Assembly (NCBI RefSeq): GCF_035989285.1
Contig: NZ_CP108513.1
Span: forward strand, 5,704,001-5,768,000
Reading direction: 5' to 3'
DNA length: 64,000 nucleotides
From: Streptomyces sp. NBC_01235
GTDB lineage: Bacteria > Actinomycetota > Actinomycetes > Streptomycetales > Streptomycetaceae
Shown: positions 54,027-64,000 of the stretch, piece after piece
Layout of the letters: the number at the start of each line of letters is the position of its first letter
How positions within the stretch are numbered: the stretch's first letter is position 1
The notes under the pieces: model-generated
Seen by the model: the letters and a program-made list of their open reading frames with translations, nothing else
What the model was told of the DNA's origin: nothing
The model's database searches: none
Program-made: the position numbers and the translations under genes

Positions 54027-54374
54027 TCATGCTCCTTGGGCATGGGACGGTGTCTCTGCGGCCGGGCTCGAGGGAGCTTCGGTGGCCGTTTCGGCGGCGG
54101 AGGTCCCGCCCCTGCGTGCACGCCAGGCGTCACGCAACATTTCGTGCCACCGCGGGCGCTTACGCGGCGGGACATGGTCCACTCCACCCAGCGACCACGG
54201 ATTGCACCGCAGGATGCGCCAGGCCGTGAGTGCCGTTCCCTTGATCGCGCCGTGCCGGTCGATGGCCGTGTAGCCGTAGTGGGAGCACGACGGGTAGTAC
54301 TTGCACACCGGCCCGAGCAGCGGACTGATCGTCCACTGGTAGAGCTTGATCAGAGCCAGCAGCGGGTACTTCAT
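54027..54374 (-). CDS. yidD: Membrane-protein insertion efficiency factor YidD
   Basis: 115 residues. The YidD signature is [20 protein letters not shown], then [16 protein letters not shown] and [18 protein letters not shown], with three conserved Cys. An Ala/Ser/Glu-rich C-terminal tail is extra. It helps YidC-dependent insertion at the membrane. It overlaps rnpA by 4 bp, so translation is coupled. Confidence 0.95.
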   Translation of the reverse strand: MKYPLLALIKLYQWTISPLLGPVCKYYPSCSHYGYTAIDRHGAIKGTALTAWRILRCNPWSLGGVDHVPPRKRPRWHEMLRDAWRARRGGTSAAETATEAPSSPAAETPSHAQGA

Positions 54375-54742
54375 CGCGCGCCCCCTCCCAGTAGCCGTTG
54401 AAGGGCGGCATCCAGGTCTTGGGCCAGCTGTGCGTGGTCGGCGTCGCCCGCCCCGGGCAACGCCCGTACGACTACCAGGCTACCGGGGGGAAACAGGGTG
54501 ACTCGGTCGCGCATCAGGTGACGCAGTCTGCGCTTCACCTTGTTGCGTACGACCGCGCCTCCCACGGCCTTGCTCACGACGAAACCCGCACGCGTCGGGG
54601 GAGCGCTCTCCCCAGGCGCGTGCGGGTCCGTGGCACCGCTTCGAAGATGGACGACGAGAGTCGGGCGTCCGGCCCGACGGCCCCGTCGTACCGCGGTCGC
54701 GAAGTCCTCGCGCCGCCTCAGCCGATGCTCGGTAGGCAGCAC
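54371..54742 (-). CDS. rnpA: Ribonuclease P protein component
   Basis: 123 residues from GTG ([20 protein letters not shown]). The RNR motif region is [21 protein letters not shown]. It supports the catalytic RNA in 5' maturation of tRNA. It lies 21 bp after rpmH, the universal order, and overlaps yidD by 4 bp. Confidence 0.95.
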   Translation of the reverse strand: MLPTEHRLRRREDFATAVRRGRRAGRPTLVVHLRSGATDPHAPGESAPPTRAGFVVSKAVGGAVVRNKVKRRLRHLMRDRVTLFPPGSLVVVRALPGAGDADHAQLAQDLDAALQRLLGGGAR

Positions 54743-54763
54743 GACGTCATGACCTGATCAGGC

Positions 54764-54901
54764 TCAGGCGGACAGGTTCGCGCGACCCTTGCTGCGGCGG
54801 TTCGCAAGAATCGCGCGGCCGGCACGGGTGCGCATCCGCAGGCGGAAGCCGTGGGTCTTGGCGCGACGACGGTTGTTCGGCTGGAAGGTGCGCTTGCTCA
54901 C
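54764..54901 (-). CDS. rpmH: 50S ribosomal protein L34
   Basis: 45 residues from GTG. The sequence [19 protein letters not shown], then [19 protein letters not shown], is unmistakable for L34. It is a very small basic protein buried in the 50S subunit. It is first in the rpmH-rnpA-yidD-yidC-jag transcript and divergent from dnaA. Confidence 0.96.
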   Translation of the reverse strand: MSKRTFQPNNRRRAKTHGFRLRMRTRAGRAILANRRSKGRANLSA

Positions 54902-55278
54902 TCGGGGGCTCCAGAAATCAATCGGTGGTGGCGGGGTGCCGTCCTGGCTGTCACCGTGCGCCCACGAGGTAGCTCGCGGTCAACGCCCGAGTGCACCGCT
55001 TCCCGATCACCTGACGTGATCTGTGCCCATCGGAGGCAGGCGGCAGCAGCCATCGACAACTCGACCTGGTTACGGTACGCGCGGCTACGCCATCCGGTCA
55101 AACCGGCGGTCACTGGGAGACACTATCCACAGGCTGGGGACAACAACTTGAACCGCAGCCGTCGCCCTGACTACCTTGGCTGAACTCCGATTCGTTCCTT
55201 TGTCCCTGCCCCCGCCCGATATGAATCCCCGCCGTCCCACAACCACACGTTCGTGGGACCCACGAGAGAGCGTGCCCT
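54902..55278. promoter_or_regulatory. Divergent rpmH-dnaA promoter region with a DnaA box
   Basis: 377 bp without a gene. CTATCCACA (55133-55141) differs from TTATCCACA at one base and is followed by GGGGACAAC. A hairpin with 7-bp arms GTCCCAC/GTGGGAC (55234-55259) lies 20 bp before the dnaA start codon. DnaA boxes here allow autoregulation of dnaA, which is known in Streptomyces. Confidence 0.65.
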
Positions 55279-57276
55279 GTGGCTGACGTACCTGCCGATC
55301 TTGCCGCAGTGTGGCCACGAGTACTGGAGCAGCTCCTCGGCGAGGGCCGGGGCCAGGGTGTCGAGGGGAAGGACGAGCACTGGATCCGGCGCTGCCAGCC
55401 GCTCGCGCTGGTCGCCGACACCGCCCTGCTCGCCGTACCGAACGAATTCGCGAAGGGCGTCCTCGAAGGGCGCCTCGCCCCGATCGTCAGCGAGACGCTG
55501 AGCCGCGAGTGCGGTCGCCCGATCCGCATCGCGATCACCGTCGACGACTCCGCCGGCGAACCCCCGGCCCCGCCGGCACCCCCTGTCCAGCAGCAGTCGC
55601 GCTACGAGGAGCCCGAGCTCCCGTCCGGCCCGTACGACGGACAGCAGGACGGCCGGTACGACGGCGGATACGACAAGTCGTACGAGAGCCAGTACGAGGG
55701 CTACGGCCGGCACCGCGCCGACCAGTTGCCCCCGACGCCCGGCGACCAGCTCCCCGGCTCGCGCCCGGACCCGCTGCCCACCGCGCGGCCGGCGTACCCG
55801 TCGGAGTACCAGCGGCCCGAGCCCGGCGCGTGGCCGCGGCCGCAGCAGGACGAGTACAGCTGGCAGCAGCAGCGGCTCGGCTTCCCCGAGCGCGATCCGT
55901 ACGCGTCGCCTTCGTCGCAGGACCAGTACGGCGGGCCCAACTCCCAGGACCCGTACGGCTCCCCGTCGCAGGACTCCTACGGTCCGCCGTCGCAGGACTA
56001 CCGCCCCCAGCCGATGGAGCGGCCGCCCTACGATCCCTCGCCGTACGAGCAGAAGCGTTCCGACTACGAGTCCTCGCGCTCCGACTACGACCAGCGCGAC
56101 CCGGGCCGGCGTGAGCTGCCCGATCCGCAGGCAGGTCTCGGGCATCCGCACCGCGGTGGCCCGGGCGGTCCCGGCCAGCCGGGCGGGGGTGGGCCGGGGC
56201 AGTCGGCCTCGCAGTCCTCGCCGAAGGCCGGCCTCGGTGAGCCGACGGCGCGTCTGAACCCGAAGTACCTCTTCGACACCTTCGTCATCGGCGCCTCCAA
56301 CCGGTTCGCGCACGCGGCCGCCGTCGCCGTCGCCGAGGCACCGGCGAAGGCCTACAACCCCCTGTTCATCTATGGGGAGTCGGGCCTCGGCAAGACACAC
56401 CTGCTGCACGCCATCGGGCACTACGCGCGAAGCCTCTACCCCGGCACGCGCGTGCGGTACGTGAGCTCCGAGGAGTTCACCAACGAGTTCATCAACTCCA
56501 TCCGCGACGGCAAGGGCGACAGCTTCCGCAAGCGGTACCGCGAGATGGACATCCTGCTCGTCGACGACATCCAGTTCCTGGCGGACAAGGAGTCGACGCA
56601 GGAGGAGTTCTTCCACACCTTCAACACGCTCCACAACGCCAACAAACAGATCGTGCTGTCCAGCGACCGGCCGCCGAAGCAGCTGGTCACGCTGGAGGAC
56701 CGGCTGCGGAACCGTTTCGAGTGGGGCCTGATCACCGACGTCCAGCCGCCCGAGCTGGAGACGCGTATCGCGATCCTGCGCAAGAAGGCGGTGCAGGAAC
56801 AGCTCAACGCCCCGCCGGAGGTACTGGAGTTCATCGCCTCCCGGATCTCGCGCAACATCCGCGAGCTGGAGGGCGCGCTGATCCGGGTGACGGCGTTCGC
56901 GTCGCTCAACCGGCAGCCGGTGGACCTGGGTCTGACGGAGATCGTCCTGAAGGACCTGATCCCCGGCGGCGACGACTCCACGCCGGAGATCACCTCGACG
57001 GCCATCATGAGCGCGACCGCAGACTACTTCGGCCTCACGATCGAGGACCTGTGCGGCAGCTCGCGCGGCCGCCAGCTCGTCACGGCCCGGCAGATCGCCA
57101 TGTACCTGTGCCGTGAGCTGACGGACCTGTCGCTACCGAAGATCGGCGCGCTGTTCGGCGGCCGTGACCACACGACGGTCATGCACGCGGACCGCAAGAT
57201 CCGCAATCTGATGGCCGAGCGGCGCTCCATCTACAACCAGGTGACCGAGCTGACCAACCGCATCAAGAACGGCTGA
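55279..57276 (+). CDS. dnaA: Chromosomal replication initiator DnaA
   Basis: 665 residues from GTG. Domain I (1-95) has [14 protein letters not shown] and [16 protein letters not shown]. Domain II (about 96-315) is a very long disordered linker with repeated Ser-Gln-Asp-x-Tyr-Gly units and Tyr/Pro/Asp-rich sequence. The AAA+ domain III has Walker [17 protein letters not shown] (near 364), Walker [15 protein letters not shown] and [14 protein letters not shown]. Domain IV binds DNA ([19 protein letters not shown]). E. coli DnaA has 467 residues; most of the excess is domain II, as in other Streptomyces. It binds the boxes in oriC just downstream. Confidence 0.97.
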   Translation: MADVPADLAAVWPRVLEQLLGEGRGQGVEGKDEHWIRRCQPLALVADTALLAVPNEFAKGVLEGRLAPIVSETLSRECGRPIRIAITVDDSAGEPPAPPAPPVQQQSRYEEPELPSGPYDGQQDGRYDGGYDKSYESQYEGYGRHRADQLPPTPGDQLPGSRPDPLPTARPAYPSEYQRPEPGAWPRPQQDEYSWQQQRLGFPERDPYASPSSQDQYGGPNSQDPYGSPSQDSYGPPSQDYRPQPMERPPYDPSPYEQKRSDYESSRSDYDQRDPGRRELPDPQAGLGHPHRGGPGGPGQPGGGGPGQSASQSSPKAGLGEPTARLNPKYLFDTFVIGASNRFAHAAAVAVAEAPAKAYNPLFIYGESGLGKTHLLHAIGHYARSLYPGTRVRYVSSEEFTNEFINSIRDGKGDSFRKRYREMDILLVDDIQFLADKESTQEEFFHTFNTLHNANKQIVLSSDRPPKQLVTLEDRLRNRFEWGLITDVQPPELETRIAILRKKAVQEQLNAPPEVLEFIASRISRNIRELEGALIRVTAFASLNRQPVDLGLTEIVLKDLIPGGDDSTPEITSTAIMSATADYFGLTIEDLCGSSRGRQLVTARQIAMYLCRELTDLSLPKIGALFGGRDHTTVMHADRKIRNLMAERRSIYNQVTELTNRIKNG

Positions 57277-57310
57277 CGGCGCCGGAGAACGCGTCGCGCA
57301 CGCCGCTGAG

Positions 57311-57340
57311 GGCGCCCCCGGAGGACATCCCGGGGGCGCC
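57311..57340 (+). terminator. Terminator after dnaA
   Basis: Arms GGCGCCCCCGG and CCGGGGGCGCC (11 bp) around an 8-nt loop, 34 bp after the dnaA stop. It shields oriC from transcription. Confidence 0.85.
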
Positions 57341-57439
57341 TTTCGTCGTCCCGCGAGCCCCGCGCGGGGCTCGGTGGCGGCCTCGACGGAGGTCCGCGGC
57401 GCTCGGTGGCGGTCGTCCGCCGCTCACCCGGTGTTCGAT

Positions 57440-58040
57440 TACCGGCCGGGTTACGGCCACTCTCCACAGATTCGGTGACTTTTTCCCGTCCACACCCTGG
57501 GGACCGGGAAGTTGTCCAGACTGTGTCCACAGGCGTCCCCGGTGCGGGACGATCGAACCAGGTCAACAGGCTGTGGATTCGTGGACGAAGGATCTCCACA
57601 GGCTGTGGACAAAGAAATGATCCACAGGCTGTGCACGAAGTTGTCCACCGACAACCCACAGGCTGAGGCCTGTTGTCCCCAGCGATCTCCGGCTTCTCCA
57701 CATGTCTGTCCACTGTTCGGCAACCCGACGCGCCTCCTCACCGGGTCGAGTGAAAGGCGTCACACGAAGTTGCCGGGTTGGCCTGTGGGAAAGACGGGTA
57801 AAGCTGGGGACGACGCTGGGGACAAGTCGCCCCTCCCTGTGCACGGAGTGTGCAGAACTTTCTGTTCTCCACAGAAGGCCCCGGTTTTCCACCGCCTCCG
57901 CCCACAGGGCCAGTGGATAAAAAATCGCCTCTGAGCTGCGAAAACACGGTTATCCACGGTATCCACAGGCCCTACTACTACTGACAACTAGAGAGAGCGA
58001 GGAATCCGTTTCGAAGCGGGTCCTGTGCACAACTCGCTCT
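57440..58040. other. oriC: Chromosomal replication origin oriC
   Basis: 937 bp gap between dnaA and dnaN rich in DnaA boxes (consensus TTGTCCACA). Plus-strand boxes start near 57460, 57486, 57512, 57523, 57592, 57618, 57641, 57652, 57694, 57706, 57865, 57885, 57950 and 57959. Minus-strand boxes start near 57572, 57580, 57604 (perfect TTGTCCACA), 57630, 57784, 57912 and 58024. They fall into a dense left group (57460-57714) and a sparser right group (57784-58032). The AT-rich stretch 57914-57950, with GATAAAAAATCG, is the best candidate unwinding element. Streptomyces origins are known to hold about 19 boxes in two groups. No parS lies here. Confidence 0.95.
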
Positions 58041-58213
58041 TCGGTGCCCGGCTGCCCCTCGTCACGACTTGACCCCGAGGGGCACCGACTGTCAGTGCGG
58101 TGCGTCAGACTGGTCCCCGGTGGTCCTTCCCCTCACCGGGACCGACCACACCGAGACAGACGACGAAGGCCAGGCAGGGCGAGAAGCGCCGGCAACAGCA
58201 GGAGGCGGCAAGA

Positions 58214-59344
58214 GTGAAGATCCGGGTGGAACGCGACGTACTCGCGGAGGCCGTGGCCTGGGCGGCACGCAGCCTCCCGGCCCGTCCGCCGGCGCCTGTC
58301 CTCGCCGGCCTGCTGCTGAAGGCCGAGGACGGCCAGCTGAGCCTGTCCAGCTTCGACTACGAGGTCTCCGCGCGGGTCTCCGTGGAGGCCGAGGTCGAGG
58401 AGGAGGGCACGGTCCTCGTCTCCGGCCGCCTGCTCGCGGACATCTGCCGCGCCCTGCCCAACCGCCCGGTGGAGATCTCCACAGACGGTGTACGGGCGAC
58501 GGTGGTCTGCGGTTCCTCGCGCTTCACCCTCCACACACTGCCGGTGGAGGAGTACCCGTCCCTGCCGCAGATGCCGAACGCGACGGGCACGGTCCCCGGC
58601 GAGGTCTTCGCCTCCGCGGCCGCCCAGGTCGCCATCGCCGCCGGTCGTGACGACACGCTGCCCGTCCTCACCGGTGTCCGCATCGAGATCGAGGGCGACA
58701 CGGTCACGCTGGCCTCCACCGACCGCTACCGCTTCGCGGTCCGCGAGTTCCTGTGGAAGCCGGAGAACCCGGAGGCCTCCGCGGTCGCCCTGGTGCCCGC
58801 CAAGACGCTCCTGGACACAGCCAAGGCGCTCACGAGCGGCGACAGCGTCATCCTGGCTCTGTCCGGCTCCGGTTCGGGCGAGGGCCTGATCGGCTTCGAG
58901 GGCGCGGGCCGGCGTACGACCACCCGCCTCCTGGAGGGCGACCTCCCGAAGTACCGCACGCTGTTCCCGACCGAGTTCAACTCCGTCGCCGTGATCGAGA
59001 CCGCCCCCTTCGTGGAGGCCGTCAAGCGTGTGGCGCTGGTCGCCGAGCGCAACACCCCGGTGCGGCTGAGCTTCGAGCAGGGCGTGCTCATCCTGGAGGC
59101 CGGCTCCAGTGACGACGCACAGGCTGTGGAGCGGGTCGACGCCCAGCTGGAGGGTGACGACATCTCGATCGCCTTCAACCCGACCTTCCTGCTGGACGGT
59201 CTGAGCGCCATCGACTCCCCGGTCGCCCAGTTGTCCTTCACGACGTCCACGAAGCCCGCGCTGCTCAGCGGCAAGCCGGCGCTGGACGCGGAGGCGGACG
59301 AGGCCTACAAGTACCTGATCATGCCGGTGCGCCTCAGCGGCTGA
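58214..59344 (+). CDS. dnaN: DNA polymerase III sliding clamp (beta subunit)
   Basis: 376 residues from GTG with CAGGAGGCGGCAAG upstream. Three clamp-fold repeats are visible; markers are KIRVERDVLAEAVAWAARS, SLPQMPNATGTV, VLTGVRIEIEGDTVTLASTD, RYRFAVRE and the C-terminal YLIMPVRL. It encircles DNA and holds polymerases at the fork. The upstream in-frame extension is non-coding oriC sequence. A perfect DnaA box lies 24 bp past the stop. Confidence 0.97.
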   Translation: MKIRVERDVLAEAVAWAARSLPARPPAPVLAGLLLKAEDGQLSLSSFDYEVSARVSVEAEVEEEGTVLVSGRLLADICRALPNRPVEISTDGVRATVVCGSSRFTLHTLPVEEYPSLPQMPNATGTVPGEVFASAAAQVAIAAGRDDTLPVLTGVRIEIEGDTVTLASTDRYRFAVREFLWKPENPEASAVALVPAKTLLDTAKALTSGDSVILALSGSGSGEGLIGFEGAGRRTTTRLLEGDLPKYRTLFPTEFNSVAVIETAPFVEAVKRVALVAERNTPVRLSFEQGVLILEAGSSDDAQAVERVDAQLEGDDISIAFNPTFLLDGLSAIDSPVAQLSFTTSTKPALLSGKPALDAEADEAYKYLIMPVRLSG

Positions 59345-59367
59345 CCGGCCGTCCGAGCTGCCTGAAG

Positions 59368-59376
59368 TTGTCCACA
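59368..59376 (+). promoter_or_regulatory. Isolated DnaA box between dnaN and gnd
   Basis: TTGTCCACA, perfect match to the Streptomyces consensus, outside the main oriC cluster in a 201-bp gap. Weaker boxes TAATCCACA (60419-60427) and CGATCCACA (60439-60447) lie between gnd and recF. Confidence 0.6.
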
Positions 59377-59545
59377 GGCCGTGGAGGAAGTACGCCCGGC
59401 CTGTGGGTGAAGCCGCAGGTGAACGCGCAGATGGGCCGTACGTTTGAGCGCGTATGCCCACAGGTGTGCGTGACGGTCCGGGTTTAGGCTCGGACATGGG
59501 TACGAATGTGCCCCACACGCCACACAGCGACCTAAGGAACAACTG

Positions 59546-60421
59546 ATGGAGCTCGGTCTCATCGGCCTCGGCAAGATGGGCGGCAACATGCGCGAGCGGA
59601 TCCGCCGCGCAGGCCACACCGTCGTCGGATACGACCGCAACCCGGACCTCGCCGATGTCCACAGCCTCCAAGAGCTTGTGGGCAAGCTCAAGGGCCCGCG
59701 CGTGGTCTGGGTGATGGTCCCGGCCGGTGCCGCCACGCAGTCGACCGTCGACGAGCTCGCCGAGCTGCTGGAGCCGGGCGACGTCGTCGTGGACGGCGGC
59801 AACTCCCGCTGGACGGACGACGAGAAGCACGCCGAGGAGCTGGCCGCCAAGGGCATCGGCTTCGTCGACTGCGGCGTCTCCGGCGGTGTCTGGGGCCTGG
59901 AGAACGGCTACGCGCTGATGTACGGCGGCGACGCGGAGAACGTCGCCAAGGTGCAGCCGATCTTCGACGCGCTCAAGCCCGAGGGCGACTTCGGCGCGGT
60001 GCGCGCCGGCAAGGTCGGCGCCGGCCACTTCGCGAAGATGGTCCACAACGGCATCGAGTACGCCATGATGCAGGCCTACGCCGAGGGCTGGGAGCTCCTG
60101 GAGAAGATCGACTCCGTCACGGACGTACGCGAGGTCTTCCGCTCCTGGCAGGAGGGCACGGTCATCCGTTCCTGGCTGCTGGACCTGGCCGTCAACGCCC
60201 TCGACGAGGACGAGCACCTCGACAAGCTGCGCGGCTTCGCACAGGACTCCGGCGAGGGCCGCTGGACCGTGGAGGCCGCGATCGACAACGCCGTGCCGCT
60301 GCCCGCGATCACGGCCTCGCTGTTCGCGCGGTTCGCCTCCCGCCAGGAGGACTCGCCGCAGATGAAGATGATCGCGGCGCTGCGCAACCAGTTCGGCGGC
60401 CACGCCGTCGAGAAGAAGTAA
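59546..60421 (+). CDS. gnd: 6-Phosphogluconate dehydrogenase, decarboxylating (short YqeC/GndA type)
   Basis: 291 residues, the short NAD-preferring form of the oxidative pentose-phosphate enzyme. The nucleotide-binding N-terminus is [20 protein letters not shown]. Active-site blocks are [31 protein letters not shown] and [20 protein letters not shown]. It oxidises 6-phosphogluconate to ribulose 5-phosphate with CO2. In actinobacteria it often sits between dnaN and recF. The ATG follows CTAAGGAACAACTG. Confidence 0.95.
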   Translation: MELGLIGLGKMGGNMRERIRRAGHTVVGYDRNPDLADVHSLQELVGKLKGPRVVWVMVPAGAATQSTVDELAELLEPGDVVVDGGNSRWTDDEKHAEELAAKGIGFVDCGVSGGVWGLENGYALMYGGDAENVAKVQPIFDALKPEGDFGAVRAGKVGAGHFAKMVHNGIEYAMMQAYAEGWELLEKIDSVTDVREVFRSWQEGTVIRSWLLDLAVNALDEDEHLDKLRGFAQDSGEGRWTVEAAIDNAVPLPAITASLFARFASRQEDSPQMKMIAALRNQFGGHAVEKK

Positions 60422-60473
60422 TCCACAGGGTCGCCCCGCGATCCACAACCCTGGGGGAGGTCGGCGAACGACC

Positions 60474-61595
60474 ATGCACGTCACGCATCTGTCGCTGGCC
60501 GACTTCCGCTCGTACGCCCGGGTCGAAGTTCCGCTCGACCCGGGCGTCACCGCCTTCGTGGGCCCCAACGGGCAGGGCAAGACGAACCTCGTCGAGGCCG
60601 TCGGCTATCTCGCCACCCTCGGCAGCCACCGCGTCGCCTCGGACGCGCCCCTGGTCCGCATGGGCGCCGACCGCGCGATCATCCGGGCGCAGGTCAAGCA
60701 GGGCGAGCGGCAGCAGCTGCTCGAGCTGGAGCTGAACCCCGGCCGGGCCAACCGCGCCCGCATCAACAGGTCCTCGCAGGTCAGACCCCGTGACGTGCTG
60801 GGCATCGTACGGACCGTGCTGTTCGCGCCCGAGGACCTCTCGCTGATCAAGGGCGATCCCGGTGAGCGGCGCCGCTTCCTGGACGAGCTGATCACCGCGC
60901 GCTCCCCGCGCATGGCGGGTGTGCGCTCCGACTACGAGCGGGTGCTCAAGCAGCGCAACACGCTCCTGAAGACGGCCGCGCTCGCGCGCAGGCACGGCGG
61001 GCGCTCCATGGACCTGTCCACCCTCGACGTGTGGGACCAGCACCTCGCGCGCGTGGGCGCCGAGCTGCTGGCCCAGCGGCTCGACCTGGTGGCCGCGATC
61101 CAGCCGCTGGCCGACAAGGCGTACGAGCAGCTGGCTCCGGGCGGGGGACCGGTCGCCCTGGAGTACAAGCCGTCCGCGCCGGGTGAGGCACACACGCGTG
61201 AGGACCTCTACGCGCAGCTGATGGGCGCGCTCGCCGACGCCCGCAAGCAGGAGATCGAGCGGGGCGTCACCCTGGTGGGGCCTCATCGGGACGATGTGAT
61301 TCTCAAACTCGGCGCGCTGCCCGCCAAGGGATACGCCTCCCACGGCGAGTCCTGGTCCTACGCGCTCGCCCTGCGCCTGGCCTCCTACGACCTGCTGCGG
61401 GCCGAGGGCAACGAGCCGGTGCTGGTCCTGGACGACGTCTTCGCCGAGTTGGACGCCCGGCGGCGGGAGCGGCTGGCCGAGCTGGTCGCGCCCGGCGAGC
61501 AGGTGCTGGTCACGGCCGCGGTCGACGACGACGTACCGCATGTACTCGCCGGGGCGCGGTACTCCGTGGCCGAGGGGACGGTGGAGCGCGTATGA
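60474..61595 (+). CDS. recF: DNA replication and repair protein RecF
   Basis: 373 residues of an SMC-like ABC ATPase. Walker A is [18 protein letters not shown]. The start [19 protein letters not shown] is typical. The family motif [14 protein letters not shown], the signature [18 protein letters not shown] and Walker [20 protein letters not shown] are present. It loads RecA at gaps together with RecO and RecR. It overlaps the dciA gene by 4 bp (ATGA). Confidence 0.97.
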   Translation: MHVTHLSLADFRSYARVEVPLDPGVTAFVGPNGQGKTNLVEAVGYLATLGSHRVASDAPLVRMGADRAIIRAQVKQGERQQLLELELNPGRANRARINRSSQVRPRDVLGIVRTVLFAPEDLSLIKGDPGERRRFLDELITARSPRMAGVRSDYERVLKQRNTLLKTAALARRHGGRSMDLSTLDVWDQHLARVGAELLAQRLDLVAAIQPLADKAYEQLAPGGGPVALEYKPSAPGEAHTREDLYAQLMGALADARKQEIERGVTLVGPHRDDVILKLGALPAKGYASHGESWSYALALRLASYDLLRAEGNEPVLVLDDVFAELDARRRERLAELVAPGEQVLVTAAVDDDVPHVLAGARYSVAEGTVERV

Positions 61596-62128
61596 CGGCC
61601 GACGAGTCCGCCCCGAAGAAGGCGCCCGAGCCTTCCGGCGTCGACCTCGCGCGCGTGGCGCTGAGGGCGGCGCGGGAGCAGGCACGCGCGCGTGGGGACG
61701 CGGCGCAGCAGAAGAAGCAGGCCCGGCGTGGGGGCGGCCTGCGCTCCGGCGCGCGTGCGGACGGCCGCGACCCGATGGCGCTGGGCGCCGCGATCAACCG
61801 GCTGCTCACCGAGCGCGGCTGGGAGGCGCCGGCCGCGGTGGGCGGTGTGATGGGCCGGTGGCCGCAGATCGTCGGCGAGGACGTGGCCAAGCACTGCGTG
61901 CCGGAGCGGTACGACGAGGACGAGCGGGTGCTGATCGTGCGCTGCGACTCCACGGCCTGGGCGACGAACCTGCGCCTGCTCGCCCCGACGCTCGTGGCGC
62001 GCCTCAACGAGGATCTGGGCCATGGCACGGTGCGGCTGATCAAGGTGCTCGGTCCCGGTGGCCCCCCGCGCCGCTACGGCCCCCTCAGGGCCCCTGGGAG
62101 CACCGGTCCCGGCGACACCTACGGGTGA
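61592..62128 (+). CDS. dciA: DciA-family (DUF721) helicase-loader protein
   Basis: 178 residues. A charged Ala/Arg/Lys-rich N-terminus (about 65 residues) precedes the KH-like DUF721 domain: [38 protein letters not shown] and [21 protein letters not shown] Gly/Pro tail follows. DciA helps load DnaB in bacteria that lack DnaC/DnaI. No DnaC or DnaI gene is seen here, in agreement with this. Translation is coupled to recF by the ATGA overlap, and gyrB follows. Confidence 0.88.
   Translation: MTADESAPKKAPEPSGVDLARVALRAAREQARARGDAAQQKKQARRGGGLRSGARADGRDPMALGAAINRLLTERGWEAPAAVGGVMGRWPQIVGEDVAKHCVPERYDEDERVLIVRCDSTAWATNLRLLAPTLVARLNEDLGHGTVRLIKVLGPGGPPRRYGPLRAPGSTGPGDTYG

Positions 62129-64000
<1,872 letters not shown>

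Noticed and set aside
58133..60580. 815-codon minus-strand frame opposite dnaN and gnd
   Set aside because: Antisense shadow; both sense-strand genes are unmistakable.

Overview
This window is the replication-origin region of a Streptomyces chromosome. The GC content is very high and many starts are GTG. The sporulation pair ssgR/ssgA is present, the origin between dnaA and dnaN carries about twenty DnaA boxes, and perfect copies of the Streptomyces parS sequence GTTTCACGTGAAAC occur throughout the left part. From memory, the gene order matches Streptomyces coelicolor from thiC to gyrB. The block cca - DUF6049 - murJ - sigM - anti-sigma - trxBA - parBA - rsmG - jag - yidC - yidD - rnpA - rpmH - dnaA - dnaN - gnd - recF - dciA - gyrB is the general actinobacterial origin neighbourhood.

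Layout. 1-1.9 kb: thiC (minus, cut by the window edge) behind a TPP riboswitch. 2-10.3 kb: a YibE/F membrane protein, ssgA and its IclR regulator ssgR, small membrane and cupin proteins, a low-molecular-weight tyrosine phosphatase overlapping a Cys/Met PLP enzyme, a LysR regulator and a Nudix hydrolase. 10.3-18.6 kb: a flavohaemoglobin with an unusual N-terminal extension, a HAD phosphatase, acetyltransferases, a broken GlcG/HbpS-like gene, a divergent MFS/MarR pair and a serine hydrolase. 18.6-24.4 kb: dnaB, a MATE exporter and the rpsF-ssb-rpsR-rplI operon. 24.4-34.8 kb: cell-wall genes (femX, an alanine-racemase-like gene, a class A penicillin-binding protein), a GT87 membrane protein, a PadR regulator, inositol-phosphate synthase and an MFS transporter. 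34.8-47.7 kb: an envelope protein, cca, DUF6049, murJ, a pseudokinase, sigM and its anti-sigma factor, and trxBA. 47.7-55 kb: parB, parA, a decayed 1-kb patch, rsmG, jag, yidC, yidD, rnpA and rpmH, all on the minus strand. 55.2-64 kb: dnaA, oriC, dnaN, gnd, recF, dciA and gyrB (cut at the right edge), all on the plus strand.

How the parts work together. DnaA opens oriC, DnaB (probably helped by DciA) unwinds, and DnaN and Ssb serve the replisome. ParB loads at parS and ParA segregates the new origins. I count 14 perfect parS sites and three with one mismatch. All lie left of parA's upstream region, and none is seen from 50.4 kb through dnaA, oriC and gyrB to 64 kb. They often come in pairs 22-56 bp apart. 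Two sit at the centre of long perfect palindromes between convergent genes. Three lie inside genes (parA, parB, anti-sigma) and all three use the reading frame that encodes Val-Ser-Arg-Glu-Thr. Two imperfect copies lie inside the thiC riboswitch, where they can pair with each other as an RNA arm. DnaA boxes also occur upstream of parA and dnaB.

I see no CRISPR array, insertion sequence, prophage, tRNA or rRNA gene. Probable pseudogenes are the GlcG/HbpS-like gene and fragments between parA and rsmG.
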